From Amycolatopsis solani (GTDB lineage: Bacteria > Actinomycetota > Actinomycetes > Mycobacteriales > Pseudonocardiaceae), in the NCBI RefSeq assembly GCF_033441515.1, contig NZ_JAWQJT010000003.1:930001-994000 (forward strand): a DNA stretch of 64,000 nt. Reading direction: 5' to 3'. Every line of letters starts with the position of its first letter. Positions within the stretch are counted from its first letter, which is position 1. The notes below the pieces were generated by a model that saw nothing but the letters and a program-made list of their open reading frames with translations, ran no database searches and had not been told where the DNA came from. Below, in pieces: positions 1-10,425 of the stretch. A program made the position numbers and the translations under genes.

Positions 1-397
1 TGTCGAGTTCGGCGACTTCGACGAACTCGGCGTGCTCGACCCGCTGCACGACCAGCTGGGCGATGCGGTCGCCGCGCGTCAGCTTCACCGGGTGCACCGG
101 GTCGTGGTTGATCAGGCAGACCTTGATCTCCCCGCGGTAGCCCGCGTCGATCGTGCCGGGGGTGTTCACCACCGAGAGGCCGACGCGGGCGGCCAGGCCC
201 GACCGGGGGTGGACGAACCCCGCGTACCCGGGCGGCAGCGCGATCGCGACACCGGTGCCGACCACCCCGCGTTCGCCGGGTGCCAGGACGATATCCGAGG
301 TGGTGACGAGATCGGCGCCCGCGTCGCCCGGCCGGGCGTAGGCGGGCAGCGGGACATCCGGGTCGAGCCGGGAGAGGAGTACCTGAACGCTGGACAC
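1..397 (-). CDS. dut: dUTP diphosphatase, 3' end cut by window edge
   Basis: Hydrolyses dUTP to dUMP and pyrophosphate, which keeps uracil out of DNA and supplies dUMP for thymidylate synthesis; cytosolic homotrimer. The reverse-strand translation shows the trimeric dUTPase motifs in order: PGDAGADL near residue 22, [11 protein letters not shown] (substrate-binding Ser), the catalytic-Asp segment [10 protein letters not shown], and [11 protein letters not shown]. The fifth motif (Gly-rich C-terminal arm) lies beyond the window. The GTG start is chosen because translation begins at the usual distance before motif 1, and a TAATCT -10-like box lies 8 bases upstream, so the message may be leaderless. 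Divergent from the DUF3093 gene, as for Rv2697c/Rv2698 in M. tuberculosis. Confidence 0.95.
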   Translation of the reverse strand, partial: MSSVQVLLSRLDPDVPLPAYARPGDAGADLVTTSDIVLAPGERGVVGTGVAIALPPGYAGFVHPRSGLAARVGLSVVNTPGTIDAGYRGEIKVCLINHDPVHPVKLTRGDRIAQLVVQRVEHAEFVEVAELD

Positions 398-421
398 GGG
401 CGGCGAGATTACTCTCTACCC
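398..421. promoter_or_regulatory. Divergent back-to-back -10 boxes, probable leaderless starts
   Basis: Only 24 bases separate the two divergent GTG starts. On the plus strand TACTCT (410-415) is 6 bases before GTG 422. On the minus strand TAATCT (411-406) is 8 bases before GTG 397. Both fit the actinobacterial TANNNT -10, and neither gene has room for a Shine-Dalgarno sequence. That both mRNAs begin at the start codon is an inference. Confidence 0.55.
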
Positions 422-904
422 GTGGGTGAATCAGCGAAGACGGCCGCTAGCGCCGCGGTCCGGCACTCCGAGCGGCTGTACGTCCCGTGGTGGGGCTGGC
501 CGCTGCCGGTGCTCGGCGCGGTCCTGCTCGCCGCCGAGATCGACCTGGGCTACCCGGGGATCCGGGCGTGGCTGCCGTACGTGATCGCGCTGCCGGTCGT
601 GGTGGCGCTGCTGGTGTCGCTGGGCCGGTCGAAGGTCCGGATCACCGGCGGTGACGAGCCGGAGCTGTGGGTCGGCGACGCCCACCTGCCGCTGCGCTAC
701 GCCGGCGAGGTGGAGATCTTCGACAAGGAAGCCAAGCGCAAGGCGCTCGGGCGGGACGGCGACCCCGCGGCGTACGTGCTGCACCGCGGCTGGGTCGGCC
801 CGGTCGTGCGGGTCCGCCTCACCGACGCGAGCGACCCGACGCCGTACTGGCTGTTCAGCACCCGGCACCCCGAGCGCGTCGCCGAGCTGCTCAAGGGCGC
901 CTGA
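422..904 (+). CDS. DUF3093 membrane protein
   Basis: Conserved actinobacterial DUF3093 family, 160 residues, function unknown. The N-terminal half has two hydrophobic segments (about residues 25-40 and 44-65) separated by a short turn, giving a hairpin membrane anchor. A basic cytoplasmic-type domain follows, ending in STRHPERVAELLKGA. The GTG start at 422 is preferred to the far upstream in-frame start because the upstream extension overlaps dut antisense. In M. tuberculosis the equivalent is Rv2698, also divergent from dut. A hairpin terminator follows the stop codon. Confidence 0.88.
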   Translation: MGESAKTAASAAVRHSERLYVPWWGWPLPVLGAVLLAAEIDLGYPGIRAWLPYVIALPVVVALLVSLGRSKVRITGGDEPELWVGDAHLPLRYAGEVEIFDKEAKRKALGRDGDPAAYVLHRGWVGPVVRVRLTDASDPTPYWLFSTRHPERVAELLKGA

Positions 905-936
905 CCGCCGGCTCCGCAGCCTCAAGACATGGGAAG

Positions 937-962
937 GGGGGCCGGCCTGCCGGCCGGCCCCC
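937..962. terminator. GC-rich hairpin between convergent genes
   Basis: An 11-bp perfect stem (937-947 with 952-962) and a 4-base loop lie between the convergent DUF3093 and DUF4193 genes. There is no long U tract on either side. Probably acts for both strands. Confidence 0.7.
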
Positions 963-1069
963 TTGTCCCCAGCGCGCTTCGAGCCTCCCCCTCGGCTGCT
1001 CTTCGAACACTGCCCTCGAGGCTCTCCGTCGCGTCTGTTCGTCCCCTGTGTGTCCGAGAACCCCGCTTG

Positions 1070-1378
1070 TCAGGCGCAGTCGCGGCAGATCAGGCGTCCG
1101 CCGTTGTCCTCGGCCAGCCGGCTGCGGTGGTGCACCAGGAAGCACACGGAGCAGGTGAACTCGTCCGCCTGCTTCGGCACCACCTTCACGGTCATGTCCT
1201 CACCGGAAAGCCCGGAAAGGTCGGCACCCGGCAGCTCGAAGTTCTCGGCGGTCGCGTCCTCGTCGACGTCGACGACGCCGGACTGGTTCTCGTTGCGCCG
1301 GGCCTTGAGCTCCTCCAACGAGTCTTCGGCCAGCTCGTCGGCTTCGCTGCGGCGCGGAGCGTCGTAGTCGGTAGCCAT
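1070..1378 (-). CDS. DUF4193 zinc-ribbon protein
   Basis: 102 residues, about the usual length of the family. It starts with the typical MATDYDAPR and is acidic through the middle. It ends in a two-CxxC zinc-ribbon-like segment (CSVC and CRDC, about residues 75-101). The role is unknown; orthologs occur throughout actinobacteria, Rv2699c being the M. tuberculosis one. The ATG at 1378 is preferred to a start four codons upstream because it matches the conserved family N-terminus. A purine-rich GGTGAGGGAC lies just before it. It converges on DUF3093 and is divergent from cei. Confidence 0.9.
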   Translation of the reverse strand: MATDYDAPRRSEADELAEDSLEELKARRNENQSGVVDVDEDATAENFELPGADLSGLSGEDMTVKVVPKQADEFTCSVCFLVHHRSRLAEDNGGRLICRDCA

Positions 1379-1858
1379 CTTGTCCCTCACCCCTGCGATC
1401 AGCTTGTGTAGTCGTTTTCCCGGACCCCCGGGTCACCCGTGAGTCCGCCGTGCCGCTGGTCAACGTTCCAGGGCCCTCGTTTGTGCCCGACGGCCGAAGT
1501 GACCGAGGTCTCTTCTTTTCGCGCCTCTTCCTGCGGCCGGAGCCCGGGAAGGGTAGCTCACGCCCGCGACGGTTCTGCAACGAGTCAGACATTGCCGGGG
1601 ATTCGTCACCCGACAGGGGGAACCCGCAGGTAAGACGCGTTGTCGTCCGTTCGGGTTGCCCGCGGGTGGAGAACTCCACACCCGGCCCGTGTCCGCTTGC
1701 CCCCGCCGTCCTCCGCGTGGTGCGATCGCCGCACGGGGATCGGGCGTTCCGGCGGGGTGACCCGGGCCGACGCGCGTCGGCCGCAGCGCCTAGGCTGATC
1801 GGCCACGACGGTGCCGGGTTCGCACGGTCGGTTTCGGTGTTGGGGAAGGGACGGGCAG
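1379..1858. other. 480-bp divergent promoter region of DUF4193 and cei
   Basis: No credible coding sequence or RNA gene is seen here. Reading frames through it are shadows with poor codon bias. A weak TAGGCT -10-like box at 1791-1796 could serve cei. I see no riboswitch or hairpin that stands out. Confidence 0.4.
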
Positions 1859-2542
1859 GTGGCGTCGGGGAACGGCATCGGGGACCGTGGGGCGCGGCCG
1901 TATCGCAAGCACAAGCCGCTGCCGGCGCTGATCGTCATCGGCGTGCTCGCCCTCGGCGCGATCATCGTCTGGATCAACGCGGCGGTCGGCAAGGGCGACG
2001 TCGACGAAGCCGTGAAGTGCGACCCGCCCGCGAGCCCGCCGCCGGGTGTCACGTTCAGCACCGTCCCCCACGGCTCCCTCGACGACCGCGCGCCGATCCC
2101 GCCGGACAAGGTCGCGGTCAAGGTCCTCAACGCCTCGAGCACGCGCGGCCAGGGCGGCATCGCCACGACGGCGCTCAAGGAGCTCGGCTTCACCGGCACC
2201 GGCGAGCCGGCCAACGACCCCGCCTACGACGGCCGGGTGGCCAAGTGCCGCGGCCAGATCCGCTTCGGCGAGAACGGTGTCACGGCGGCGCGGACGCTGA
2301 GCCTGGTGGTGCCGTGCGCCGAGCTGGTGCAGGACAACCGCAAGGACGCGAGCGTCGACCTGGTGACGGGCAGCCTCTTCGGCGACATCCGCCCGCGCGC
2401 CGAGGCCCGCCAGATCCTCACCCAGCTCGCCGACTGGTCCCGCACCCACCAGGGCGGCGGCGGCAACGAGCAGTCCGCGGGCGCGAAGGCCCCGGTGATC
2501 GACCAGACCCTGCTGGCGTCGGCCCGCGACGTCGCCTGCTGA
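1859..2542 (+). CDS. cei: Envelope integrity protein Cei (LytR_C domain)
   Basis: 227 residues. A short basic cytoplasmic tail is followed by one membrane segment (about residues 19-40, LPALIVIGVLALGAIIVWI), then an extracytoplasmic LytR_C-type domain beginning near VAVKVLNASSTRGQGG. In mycobacteria Cei (Rv2700) is required for envelope integrity and virulence; the molecular activity is not known. The GTG start at 1859 is chosen for the GGGGAAGGGACGGG ribosome-binding region directly upstream. A downstream signal-like start would remove the membrane anchor. It converges on suhB, with the repeat region 2621-3073 between them. Confidence 0.88.
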   Translation: MASGNGIGDRGARPYRKHKPLPALIVIGVLALGAIIVWINAAVGKGDVDEAVKCDPPASPPPGVTFSTVPHGSLDDRAPIPPDKVAVKVLNASSTRGQGGIATTALKELGFTGTGEPANDPAYDGRVAKCRGQIRFGENGVTAARTLSLVVPCAELVQDNRKDASVDLVTGSLFGDIRPRAEARQILTQLADWSRTHQGGGGNEQSAGAKAPVIDQTLLASARDVAC

Positions 2543-2620
2543 CCGCTCTCAGCTCTTCGGTGCCGGGCGGCGAGCGGGGGTTCGTCGGCTCGATGGCCTC
2601 CGGACGGCCGCGGCGACGTC

Positions 2621-2666
2621 TTGAATGAGTCATTCAGGTCTTCGGAGGTCTTGAATGAGTCATTCA
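2621..2666. repeat. Two direct copies of the TGAATGAGTCATTCA palindrome
   Basis: The odd palindrome TGAATGAGTCATTCA occurs at 2622-2636 and again at 2652-2666, exactly 30 bases apart, inside a longer direct repeat (TCTTGAATGAGTCATTCAGG). The same core recurs in inverted orientation at 2908-2960. It lies downstream of cei between converging genes. Confidence 0.85.
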
Positions 2667-2907
2667 GGACTTTGCCGCCCTCCTGGCTCCGGTCGCCTGC
2701 TGACCTTCCTCGGGTCCCGCCCGGTGTCCGGCCCGTCCGCGCCCTCAGCTCTTCGGTGACGGCCGCCGGCTGCCGAGCGCAGGTCGGGCCCCGGAGCGGC
2801 TCGATGACCTCCCGGACGGCACCGGGTCCGACGCCACAACCCCCGCGCGTGGGGGCGCCCCCGATCTCCACGCTACCGGGAGGCACCGACAGTTCCGGCC
2901 GCCCAAC

Positions 2908-2960
2908 GACAGGAATGAGTCATTCACGTCGCCGGACGACGTGAATGACTCATTCCTGTC
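2908..2960. terminator. Perfect 24-bp inverted repeat containing the AATGAGTCATTC core
   Basis: The arms 2908-2931 and 2937-2960 are perfectly complementary around a 5-base loop. Each arm itself contains the AATGAGTCATTC palindrome seen at 2622 and 2652. It lies 139 bases past the suhB stop and between two converging genes, so a bidirectional terminator role is likely. There is no U tract. Confidence 0.75.
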
Positions 2961-2976
2961 ATCCGGGCCGCAGCCA

Positions 2977-3073
2977 GCCAGCAGCTCGTGCAGCGGACCC
3001 CGCGATCGACGGCGCCGCCGCGAACGTCGCGTCCGCACCCAGCTCCGGCGCCGCGCCCGGCAGCGACACCTCC
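2977..3073 (-). pseudogene. Duplicated 3' tail of suhB, remnant outside the gene
   Basis: About 97 bp match suhB positions 3125-3220 at roughly 93 percent identity, displaced by 147-148 bp. The copy lies beyond the suhB stop codon. Read in the suhB sense it would encode a near-copy of the protein's last segment (PGAA-ELGAD-FAAAPSIAG). One extra C breaks the frame relative to the original. This looks like a partial tandem duplication in which the proximal copy kept the stop codon. Confidence 0.75.
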
Positions 3074-3099
3074 ACCGCGACCAGCGGCGCAGGCCGCGC

Positions 3100-3918
3100 T
3101 CAGACCTCCGCCGCGCCGCAATCCGCCAGCAGCTCGCGCAACGGACCCGCGATCGACGGCGCCGCCGCGAACATCGCGTCCGCACCCAGCTCCAGCGCCG
3201 CACCCGGCAGCGACACCTCCGCGCCCGCCTCCGCCGCGATCAGGGCGCCCGCCGCCCAGTCCCAGCGGTGCAGGCCGTGCTCCACGTACGCGTCCAGCCA
3301 GCCCGCCGCCACCGCGCACAGGTCCAGGGACGCCGCGCCGTTGCGGCGGATGTCGCGCACCCGGCCCAGCAGCTCCGCCGCGAAGCGCGACTGCCGCGTC
3401 CGGCGCTCCGCCGCGTACGCGAAACCGGTACCGACCAGCGTCAGGTCCAACCGCGACGGGGCCGACACCGCCAGCCGGCGGCCGTCCAGGAACGCGCCGT
3501 GGCCGCGGGCCGCCGTCCAGACGCGGCCGCTCGCCGGCTCCACGACCGCGCCCGCCACCGATTCGCCGCCGACCTGCGCCGCCACCGACACCGCGAACCA
3601 CGGCAGGCCGTAGAGGAAGTTGACCGTGCCGTCGATCGGGTCGACGACCCAGGTCACGCCGTCGCCCGCCGCGCCGCCGCCTTCCTCGCCGAGCACCGGC
3701 TCCCCCGGCCGCAGCGCCGCCAGCCGCGTGCGCACCAGCCGCTCCGAGTCGTGGTCCACCGCGGTCACCACGTCGGTGTCCCCGGACTTGGTGCCCACGG
3801 CCACCGAACGACCGTTCGCCATCCCTTCCCAGGCCTCGCGGACCAGCTCGGCGGCCTCCGTCGCGACCTGCTCCGCGACGCTTTTCAGCAACGACTCGTC
3901 AACTCCCACGTCCGCCAT
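3100..3918 (-). CDS. suhB: Inositol-1-monophosphatase family protein SuhB
   Basis: Hydrolyses inositol phosphates (inositol 1-phosphate to inositol) with Mg2+; in actinobacteria this feeds phosphatidylinositol and mycothiol synthesis. 272 residues, normal for the family. The metal-binding signatures are all present: GEEGG near residue 77, WVVDPIDGTVNF near 90-101, and the C-terminal WDWAAG near 217. The ATG start at 3918 is chosen because the N-terminus then aligns with the family's first helix. It is divergent from ppgK, as Rv2701c is from Rv2702. The last third of the coding sequence has a partial second copy just downstream (2977-3073). Confidence 0.94.
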   Translation of the reverse strand: MADVGVDESLLKSVAEQVATEAAELVREAWEGMANGRSVAVGTKSGDTDVVTAVDHDSERLVRTRLAALRPGEPVLGEEGGGAAGDGVTWVVDPIDGTVNFLYGLPWFAVSVAAQVGGESVAGAVVEPASGRVWTAARGHGAFLDGRRLAVSAPSRLDLTLVGTGFAYAAERRTRQSRFAAELLGRVRDIRRNGAASLDLCAVAAGWLDAYVEHGLHRWDWAAGALIAAEAGAEVSLPGAALELGADAMFAAAPSIAGPLRELLADCGAAEV

Positions 3919-3982
3919 GTCACCACATCCGGTTAAAGTCTCCGAGGCAGGCTTCTGAATCGTGCGAGAAGGGACCACGTCC

Positions 3983-4750
3983 GTGGTGGAGGCGACCCGC
4001 CGAGGTTTCGGCATCGACATCGGCGGCAGCGGGATCAAGGGCGCCTTGGTCGACCTGGAAAAGGGCCAGCTCATCGGCGACCGGATCCGGATCGAGACCC
4101 CGAAGCCGTCCACGCCGTCGGCGGTGGCGGACGTCGTGCACGACATCGTCACGCAGGCGGGCTGGGACGGCCCGGTCGGCGTGACGCTGCCGGCCGTGGT
4201 CAAGAAGGGCGTCGCGCACACCGCGGCCAACATCGACAAGCAGTGGATCGGCACGGACGCCGACGCGCTGTTCGCCAAGCGGCTCGGCCGCGGGGTCGAC
4301 CAGGTCGCGATGCTCAACGACGCCGACGCGGCGGGCATGGCGGAGATCCGCTTCGGCGACCCGGTCGCGCGCAAGGGCGTGACCGCGCTGCTGACGTTCG
4401 GCACCGGGATCGGCAGCGCCGTGTTCCAGGACGGCAAGCTCGTCCCGAACACCGAGTTCGGCCACCTGGAGATCGACGGCCACGACGCGGAGAAGCGCGC
4501 GGCGGCGTCGGTGAAGGACAACGAGGGGCTCTCCTACCCCGAATGGGCCAAGCGGGTGCACCGTTATCTGACCGTGCTGGAGAACCTGATCTGGCCGGAT
4601 CTGTTCATCGTCGGCGGCGGGGTCAGCAAGAAGGCCGAGAAATGGGTGCCGCTGCTGGACATCCGGACTCCGGTGCTGGTCGCGACGCTGCAGAACAACG
4701 CCGGGATCGTCGGCGCCGCGGCCGCCGCGGCGGAGGGCATCGAGCACTGA
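3983..4750 (+). CDS. ppgK: Polyphosphate glucokinase
   Basis: ROK-family kinase that phosphorylates glucose with polyphosphate or ATP to give glucose 6-phosphate; cytosolic. About 255 residues. The phosphate-binding DIGGSG is near residue 12, the ROK core TFGTGIGSAVF and the EFGHLEI metal/substrate segment sit mid-protein, and the glycine-rich VGGGVSKK is near the C-terminus. The GTG at 3983 has AGAAGGG nine bases upstream. A GTG at 3962 would add seven residues and cannot be excluded. Upstream of sigA, as in M. tuberculosis (Rv2702-Rv2703). Its product feeds the glucan/trehalose pathways encoded at 6.8-24.8 kb. Confidence 0.94.
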   Translation: MVEATRRGFGIDIGGSGIKGALVDLEKGQLIGDRIRIETPKPSTPSAVADVVHDIVTQAGWDGPVGVTLPAVVKKGVAHTAANIDKQWIGTDADALFAKRLGRGVDQVAMLNDADAAGMAEIRFGDPVARKGVTALLTFGTGIGSAVFQDGKLVPNTEFGHLEIDGHDAEKRAAASVKDNEGLSYPEWAKRVHRYLTVLENLIWPDLFIVGGGVSKKAEKWVPLLDIRTPVLVATLQNNAGIVGAAAAAAEGIEH

Positions 4751-4935
4751 TCCGGTGCTCGCGGCGGGGCTGAGGGTGATCGCTTCGCACCGCATGCGCG
4801 TACCGTCGTTACAATGGAACACGGCCCACGGCTGCGGAGGCCAAAACCGCAGGCCGAGGCGTGATCCCCGAATGTGAGGCAGCAGTGGCCGCCAGGCCGT
4901 TGCTCGTCATGATCGACCGCTGCGAAAGGGCGTAA

Positions 4936-6339
<1,404 letters not shown>

Positions 6340-6356
6340 GTTTCCTTCGGTACCAA

Positions 6357-6394
6357 CGGAAGAACCCCGTCACGGAAGTGGCGGGGTTCTTCCG
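6357..6394. terminator. Terminator hairpin between sigA and the convergent hypothetical gene
   Basis: A 13-bp stem CGGAAGAACCCCG (6357-6369) pairs perfectly with 6382-6394 around a 12-base loop. It starts 18 bases past the sigA stop and ends 4 bases before the stop of the convergent gene. Confidence 0.85.
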
Positions 6395-6397
6395 CGT

Positions 6398-6787
6398 TCA
6401 GGGCACGGCCAGGCCGCGCTCCCGCAGCGACTCCTCCACCCGCAGCCGCTCGATCTCGCGGTCCATCCCCTCCGGCAGCTCAGCGAGCCGATGGGGGACG
6501 CCGACCTGGCGGCACGCCTGGGTCAGCAGCTCGTCGTACGCCTGACGCGTCCCCAGGCGCCGGGCCGCGGGGGTTCCGGACGGGTAATCGACGAGCAACC
6601 GATGCACCCGGCGCAAGTCCGCGGCGACGCGCTCGATCGGCGGTTCCGCCGGCTCCGGTGTGCGCCGCCGCGCGAGGATTCGCTGCAGCAGCCCCGGTAC
6701 GCGCAGTGCGCACCAGAACAGCACCGTGGGTGCGGTGCACACCACGGCGAAGAGGATCAGGTTCGCGAGGACGCCGGAGCCGTCCAT
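6398..6787 (-). CDS. Hypothetical small membrane-anchored protein
   Basis: 129 residues, not recognised as a named family. One N-terminal membrane segment (about residues 5-27, VLANLILFAVVCTAPTVLFW) is followed by an Arg/Glu-rich soluble part predicted to be helical, with no catalytic motif that I can identify. The ATG at 6787 is the only sensible start before the hydrophobic segment. It stands between sigA and glgB, is convergent with sigA and is in the same direction as glgB. Codon use is normal for the genome, so it is probably a real gene. Confidence 0.65.
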   Translation of the reverse strand: MDGSGVLANLILFAVVCTAPTVLFWCALRVPGLLQRILARRRTPEPAEPPIERVAADLRRVHRLLVDYPSGTPAARRLGTRQAYDELLTQACRQVGVPHRLAELPEGMDREIERLRVEESLRERGLAVP

Positions 6788-6848
6788 GCACCGATGGTAA
6801 GCCCGCGCGGGCGGCCCGGCGAAAAAGAACTTCCGCCGGGCCGAACCG

Positions 6849-9038
6849 TCAGTCGGATTCCTCCACCAGCCAGAGGACGCCCGCCGGGGGCAGCTGGAGC
6901 ACCGCCGAGGCCGGCTGGCCGTGCCACGGGTCCTCCGTTGCCTCCACCGCGCCCAGGTTGCCCACCCCGGAGCCGCCGTACGCCTCCGCGTCGGTGTTGA
7001 CCACCTCGCGCCACCGTCCGGCGGCCGGGAGGCCGACGCGGTAGTCGTGGTGCGGGGCGCCGGAGAAGTTCGCGATGCAGGCCAGCCGGGAGCCGTCGGT
7101 GCCGATCCGCAGGAAGCTCAGGACGTTGCCGCTCGAATCGTTCGCGTCGATCCAGGCGAAGCCGTCGGGTGAGGTGTCCTGGCTGAACAGCGCCGGCGAC
7201 GAGCGGTACACCGCGTTCAGTGACCGCAGCAGGTCCTGGACGCCGCGGTGCAGCGGCTCGTCCAGCAGGTGCCAGTCGAGCGAACGCTGCTCCGACCACT
7301 CCCCCTCCTGGCCGAACTCGCCGCCCATGAACAGCAGCTGCTTGCCCGGGTGCGCCCACATGAACGCCAGCAGCGAGCGCAGCCCGGCCGCCTTGTTCCA
7401 GGCGTCGCCCGGCATGCGGCCCCACAGGGATCCCTTGCCGTGCACCACTTCGTCGTGCGACAGCGGCAGCACGAAGTTCTCGCTCCACGCGTACACGAGC
7501 GAGAACGTCATCTCGTTGTGGTGGTACGCGCGGTGGACCGGCTCGTGCGACAGGTACCGGAGCGTGTCGTGCATCCAGCCCATGTTCCACTTGAACCCGA
7601 AACCCAGGCCGCCCAGGTGCGTCGGGCGCGTGACGCCCGGCCACGCCGTCGACTCCTCGGCCACCATCACGATGCCCGGGTGTCGCTTGTAGACGGTCGC
7701 GTTCAGCTCCTGCAGGAACTTCACCGCGTCCAGGTTTTCGCGGCCGCCGTACTGGTTCGGCAGCCACTCCCCTTCGTTGCGGGAGTAGTCCAGGTACAGC
7801 ATCGACGCCACCGCGTCGACGCGCAGGCCGTCGAGGTGGAACTCCTCGATCCAGTACAGCGCGTTCGCGACGAGGAAGTTGCGGACCTCGTTGCGGCCGA
7901 AGTCGAACACGAGCGTGCCCCAGTCGGGCTGCTCGCCGCGGCGCGGGTCCGCGTGCTCGTACAGCGCGGTGCCGTCGAACTTCGCCAGCGCCCAGCTGTC
8001 CTTCGGGAAGTGCGCGGGCACCCAGTCGACGAGCACGCCGATCCCCCGCTGGTGCAGGCGGTCGACGAAGTAGCGGAAGTCGTCCGGGGAACCGAAGCGG
8101 GACGTCGGCGCGTAGTACGACGTCACCTGGTAGCCCCACGAGCCGCCGAACGGGTGCTCCGACACCGGCAGCAGCTCCACGTGCGTGAAGCCGGTCTCGA
8201 CGAGGTAGTCGCCGAGCTGGTCGGCCAGCTCCCGGTAGTCGAGGCCGGGCCGCCACGAGCCGAGGTGGACCTCGTAGACGCTCATCGGCGCCGCGGCCCA
8301 CTCGGTCGCCTCGCGCTGGGCGACCCACACGTCGTCGTCCCACATGTGGCCGGAGGCCGTGACGACCGACGCCGTCGCGGGCGGCTGCTCCGTGGCGAAC
8401 GCCATCGGGTCGGCCTTCTCGTGCCAGTTTCCGTCGGCGCCGAGGATCCGGAACTTGTAGCAGGTGCCCACGCCGACGCCGGGCACGAACAGCTCCCAGA
8501 TCCCGGACGAGCCGAGCGAGCGCATCGGGTGCCCGCGCCCGTCCCAGCCGTTGAAGTCGCCGATCACGCGGATGCCGCGCGCGTTCGGCGCCCACACCGC
8601 GAACGACGTCCCCGCGACGACGCCGTTGGCCGTCTCGTACGACCGGACGTGCGCGCCGAGCGCCTCCCACAGCCGCTCGTGGCGGCCTTCGCCGATCAGG
8701 TGCAGGTCCAGCTCGCCCACCGTGGGCAACCAGCGGTACGGGTCGTCGGTGGTCGTCGTGTGCCCGTCGTACTCGACTTCCAGCCGGTAGTCGCCGGGGT
8801 GCTCCGGCACCGCGACGGCGAACAGGGCGTCGATCACCGGCTCCATCGGGTACCGGTGTTCGCCCGCCTGCAGCGTGACGGCCTTGGCGCCGGGCAGCAG
8901 CGCCCGCGCCACGAACCCCTTGCCCGCCGGGTGCACGCCGAGGACGGCGTGCGGGTCGTGGTGGGAACCGGCCAGCAGCCGGTCGATGTCGGCAGCCGGC
9001 GGGGCCGCGGCCGGGAGGCCTTCCGGAACGGCGTTCAC
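6849..9038 (-). CDS. glgB: 1,4-alpha-glucan branching enzyme GlgB
   Basis: GH13 enzyme that cuts alpha-1,4 chains and re-attaches them as alpha-1,6 branches; last step of both glycogen and GlgE-pathway glucan synthesis. 729 residues, full length for the long actinobacterial form with N-terminal CBM48 domains ([21 protein letters not shown] near 150-170). Catalytic residues sit in the usual GH13 blocks: nucleophile Asp in [10 protein letters not shown] (about residue 410), acid Glu in [10 protein letters not shown] and Asp in [13 protein letters not shown]. The GTG start is four bases after the mak stop, so translation is probably coupled. Last gene of the glgE-treS-mak-glgB operon. Confidence 0.96.
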   Translation of the reverse strand: MNAVPEGLPAAAPPAADIDRLLAGSHHDPHAVLGVHPAGKGFVARALLPGAKAVTLQAGEHRYPMEPVIDALFAVAVPEHPGDYRLEVEYDGHTTTTDDPYRWLPTVGELDLHLIGEGRHERLWEALGAHVRSYETANGVVAGTSFAVWAPNARGIRVIGDFNGWDGRGHPMRSLGSSGIWELFVPGVGVGTCYKFRILGADGNWHEKADPMAFATEQPPATASVVTASGHMWDDDVWVAQREATEWAAAPMSVYEVHLGSWRPGLDYRELADQLGDYLVETGFTHVELLPVSEHPFGGSWGYQVTSYYAPTSRFGSPDDFRYFVDRLHQRGIGVLVDWVPAHFPKDSWALAKFDGTALYEHADPRRGEQPDWGTLVFDFGRNEVRNFLVANALYWIEEFHLDGLRVDAVASMLYLDYSRNEGEWLPNQYGGRENLDAVKFLQELNATVYKRHPGIVMVAEESTAWPGVTRPTHLGGLGFGFKWNMGWMHDTLRYLSHEPVHRAYHHNEMTFSLVYAWSENFVLPLSHDEVVHGKGSLWGRMPGDAWNKAAGLRSLLAFMWAHPGKQLLFMGGEFGQEGEWSEQRSLDWHLLDEPLHRGVQDLLRSLNAVYRSSPALFSQDTSPDGFAWIDANDSSGNVLSFLRIGTDGSRLACIANFSGAPHHDYRVGLPAAGRWREVVNTDAEAYGGSGVGNLGAVEATEDPWHGQPASAVLQLPPAGVLWLVEESD

Positions 9039-9042
9039 GGTG

Positions 9043-10425
9043 TCATCCCTCTCCGCTCGTGATCCGGGCGATCGAAGCGAGCGGCACGCCGAGCCAGTCG
9101 GGCCGGTTCGCGTGCTCGTAACCCACTTCGTAGACCGCCTTGTCCAGTTCGAAGGCGCGCAGCAGCTCGCCTTGTTCGCGCGGGTCCGCCGCGACCGCGG
9201 CGTAGCCCTCGCAGAAGGCCGCCCGGTTGCGCTGGGACCACTCCAAGGCCCGCTCGGCCAGCGCCGGCTCGTCGGGCTGCCCGACCAGCAGCTGCTGGGC
9301 CGCGTAGTCGAACGACCTCAGCATGCCCGCCACGTCGCGCAACGGCGACCGCAGCGCGTGGCGTTCCTCCACCGGCGCCGCGGGCTCGCCCTCGAAGTCG
9401 ATCAGCAGCCAGCCGCCGACGGTCCGCAGCACCTGGCCCAGGTGCAGGTCGCCGTGGATGTACTGCATGGTCACCGAGCCGGCGGGCAACGCCTCCAGCT
9501 TCTCGAACGCCGCCCGCAGCGCCGGGGCGTGCGCCGCCAGCTCCGGGACCCGGCCGGCGATCGTGTCGAGCCGGGCGGCCATCGCCTTCGTGGTGCGCTC
9601 CAGCTCGGCGGCGTCGACGCTCTCCGTGCCGAGGGCCTCGGCCAGGTCGGCGTGCACCTCGGCGACCGCGCGCCCGAGCCGCTCGGCCTCGCCGGCGAAG
9701 TCGCCGCCGACCTCCTCGGCGTGCAGCTCCGGCGCGGCCATCAGGTCGCGGACGCTGGTGGTGGCCATCGCCCAGCCGTCGACCGCGTCCGCGACGAACT
9801 GCTGGAGCATGCCCACCGTGGTCGGCTCGCCGTCGAGGTCACCGGTGATCGAGCCGAGCACCGGCGCGATGTGCTTGCTGTCGACGCCCTGCAGAGCGCG
9901 GTGCAGCAGCAGGTCCTTGTTCTTGCCCGGCGTCAGCTTCCGGAACAGTTTGAGGATGTACTGCCCGCTGTAGACCAGGGACGTGTTGCTCTGCTCCGAG
10001 GAGATCGGCCGCGCCCGCAGGCCGGTGTCCAGCTCGACGCCGGGCTCGTGCTCGAAGACGAGCGAGCCGACGGTGTCTTCCCGCGCCATCAGGTCCAGCA
10101 GCACGCCGGTGACGTCGAGGTCGCCGGACGCCTCGTAGGCGTTGAGGTCGCCGACCGCGCCGATCCAGCTGCCCGACGAGATCTCCGGCGGGTGCGTCCG
10201 CCGTCCGACGAGCAGCTGGTAGGGCTCGCGCCGGTCGCCCTGGGCGACCTCGACGACCACGTGCAGCAGCTGCGGATCGCCGGCGACCAGCTCGGTCACG
10301 CCGAGCGGCCGGACGCCGGTCACCGGCCGGTCCTTGCCGGCGAACCAGCGCTGCTCGGGCAGCCAGCGCTTCAGGTCCTCGGCCAGATCGTCGACCAGCT
10401 CACGCGGGTCGGACAAGGGACTCAC
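9043..10425 (-). CDS. mak: Maltokinase
   Basis: Phosphorylates maltose with ATP to alpha-maltose 1-phosphate, the donor used by GlgE. 460 residues, typical of stand-alone Mak/Pep2. The C-terminal lobe has the aminoglycoside-phosphotransferase signature HGDLHLGQV (catalytic Asp) and the metal-binding LIDFEGEP. The N-terminal lobe starts with the family's [12 protein letters not shown]. The GTG start overlaps the treS stop by four bases (GTGA), showing coupling. In many actinomycetes treS and mak are fused; here they are separate but overlapping. Confidence 0.94.
   Translation of the reverse strand: MSPLSDPRELVDDLAEDLKRWLPEQRWFAGKDRPVTGVRPLGVTELVAGDPQLLHVVVEVAQGDRREPYQLLVGRRTHPPEISSGSWIGAVGDLNAYEASGDLDVTGVLLDLMAREDTVGSLVFEHEPGVELDTGLRARPISSEQSNTSLVYSGQYILKLFRKLTPGKNKDLLLHRALQGVDSKHIAPVLGSITGDLDGEPTTVGMLQQFVADAVDGWAMATTSVRDLMAAPELHAEEVGGDFAGEAERLGRAVAEVHADLAEALGTESVDAAELERTTKAMAARLDTIAGRVPELAAHAPALRAAFEKLEALPAGSVTMQYIHGDLHLGQVLRTVGGWLLIDFEGEPAAPVEERHALRSPLRDVAGMLRSFDYAAQQLLVGQPDEPALAERALEWSQRNRAAFCEGYAAVAADPREQGELLRAFELDKAVYEVGYEHANRPDWLGVPLASIARITSGEG

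Noticed and set aside
1379..1858. A riboswitch or small RNA between DUF4193 and cei
   Set aside because: No recognisable conserved riboswitch elements or stable hairpin.
2924..3601. A repeat protein read through the suhB tail and its duplicate
   Set aside because: Wrong frame relative to SuhB; the repeat is due to the DNA duplication.
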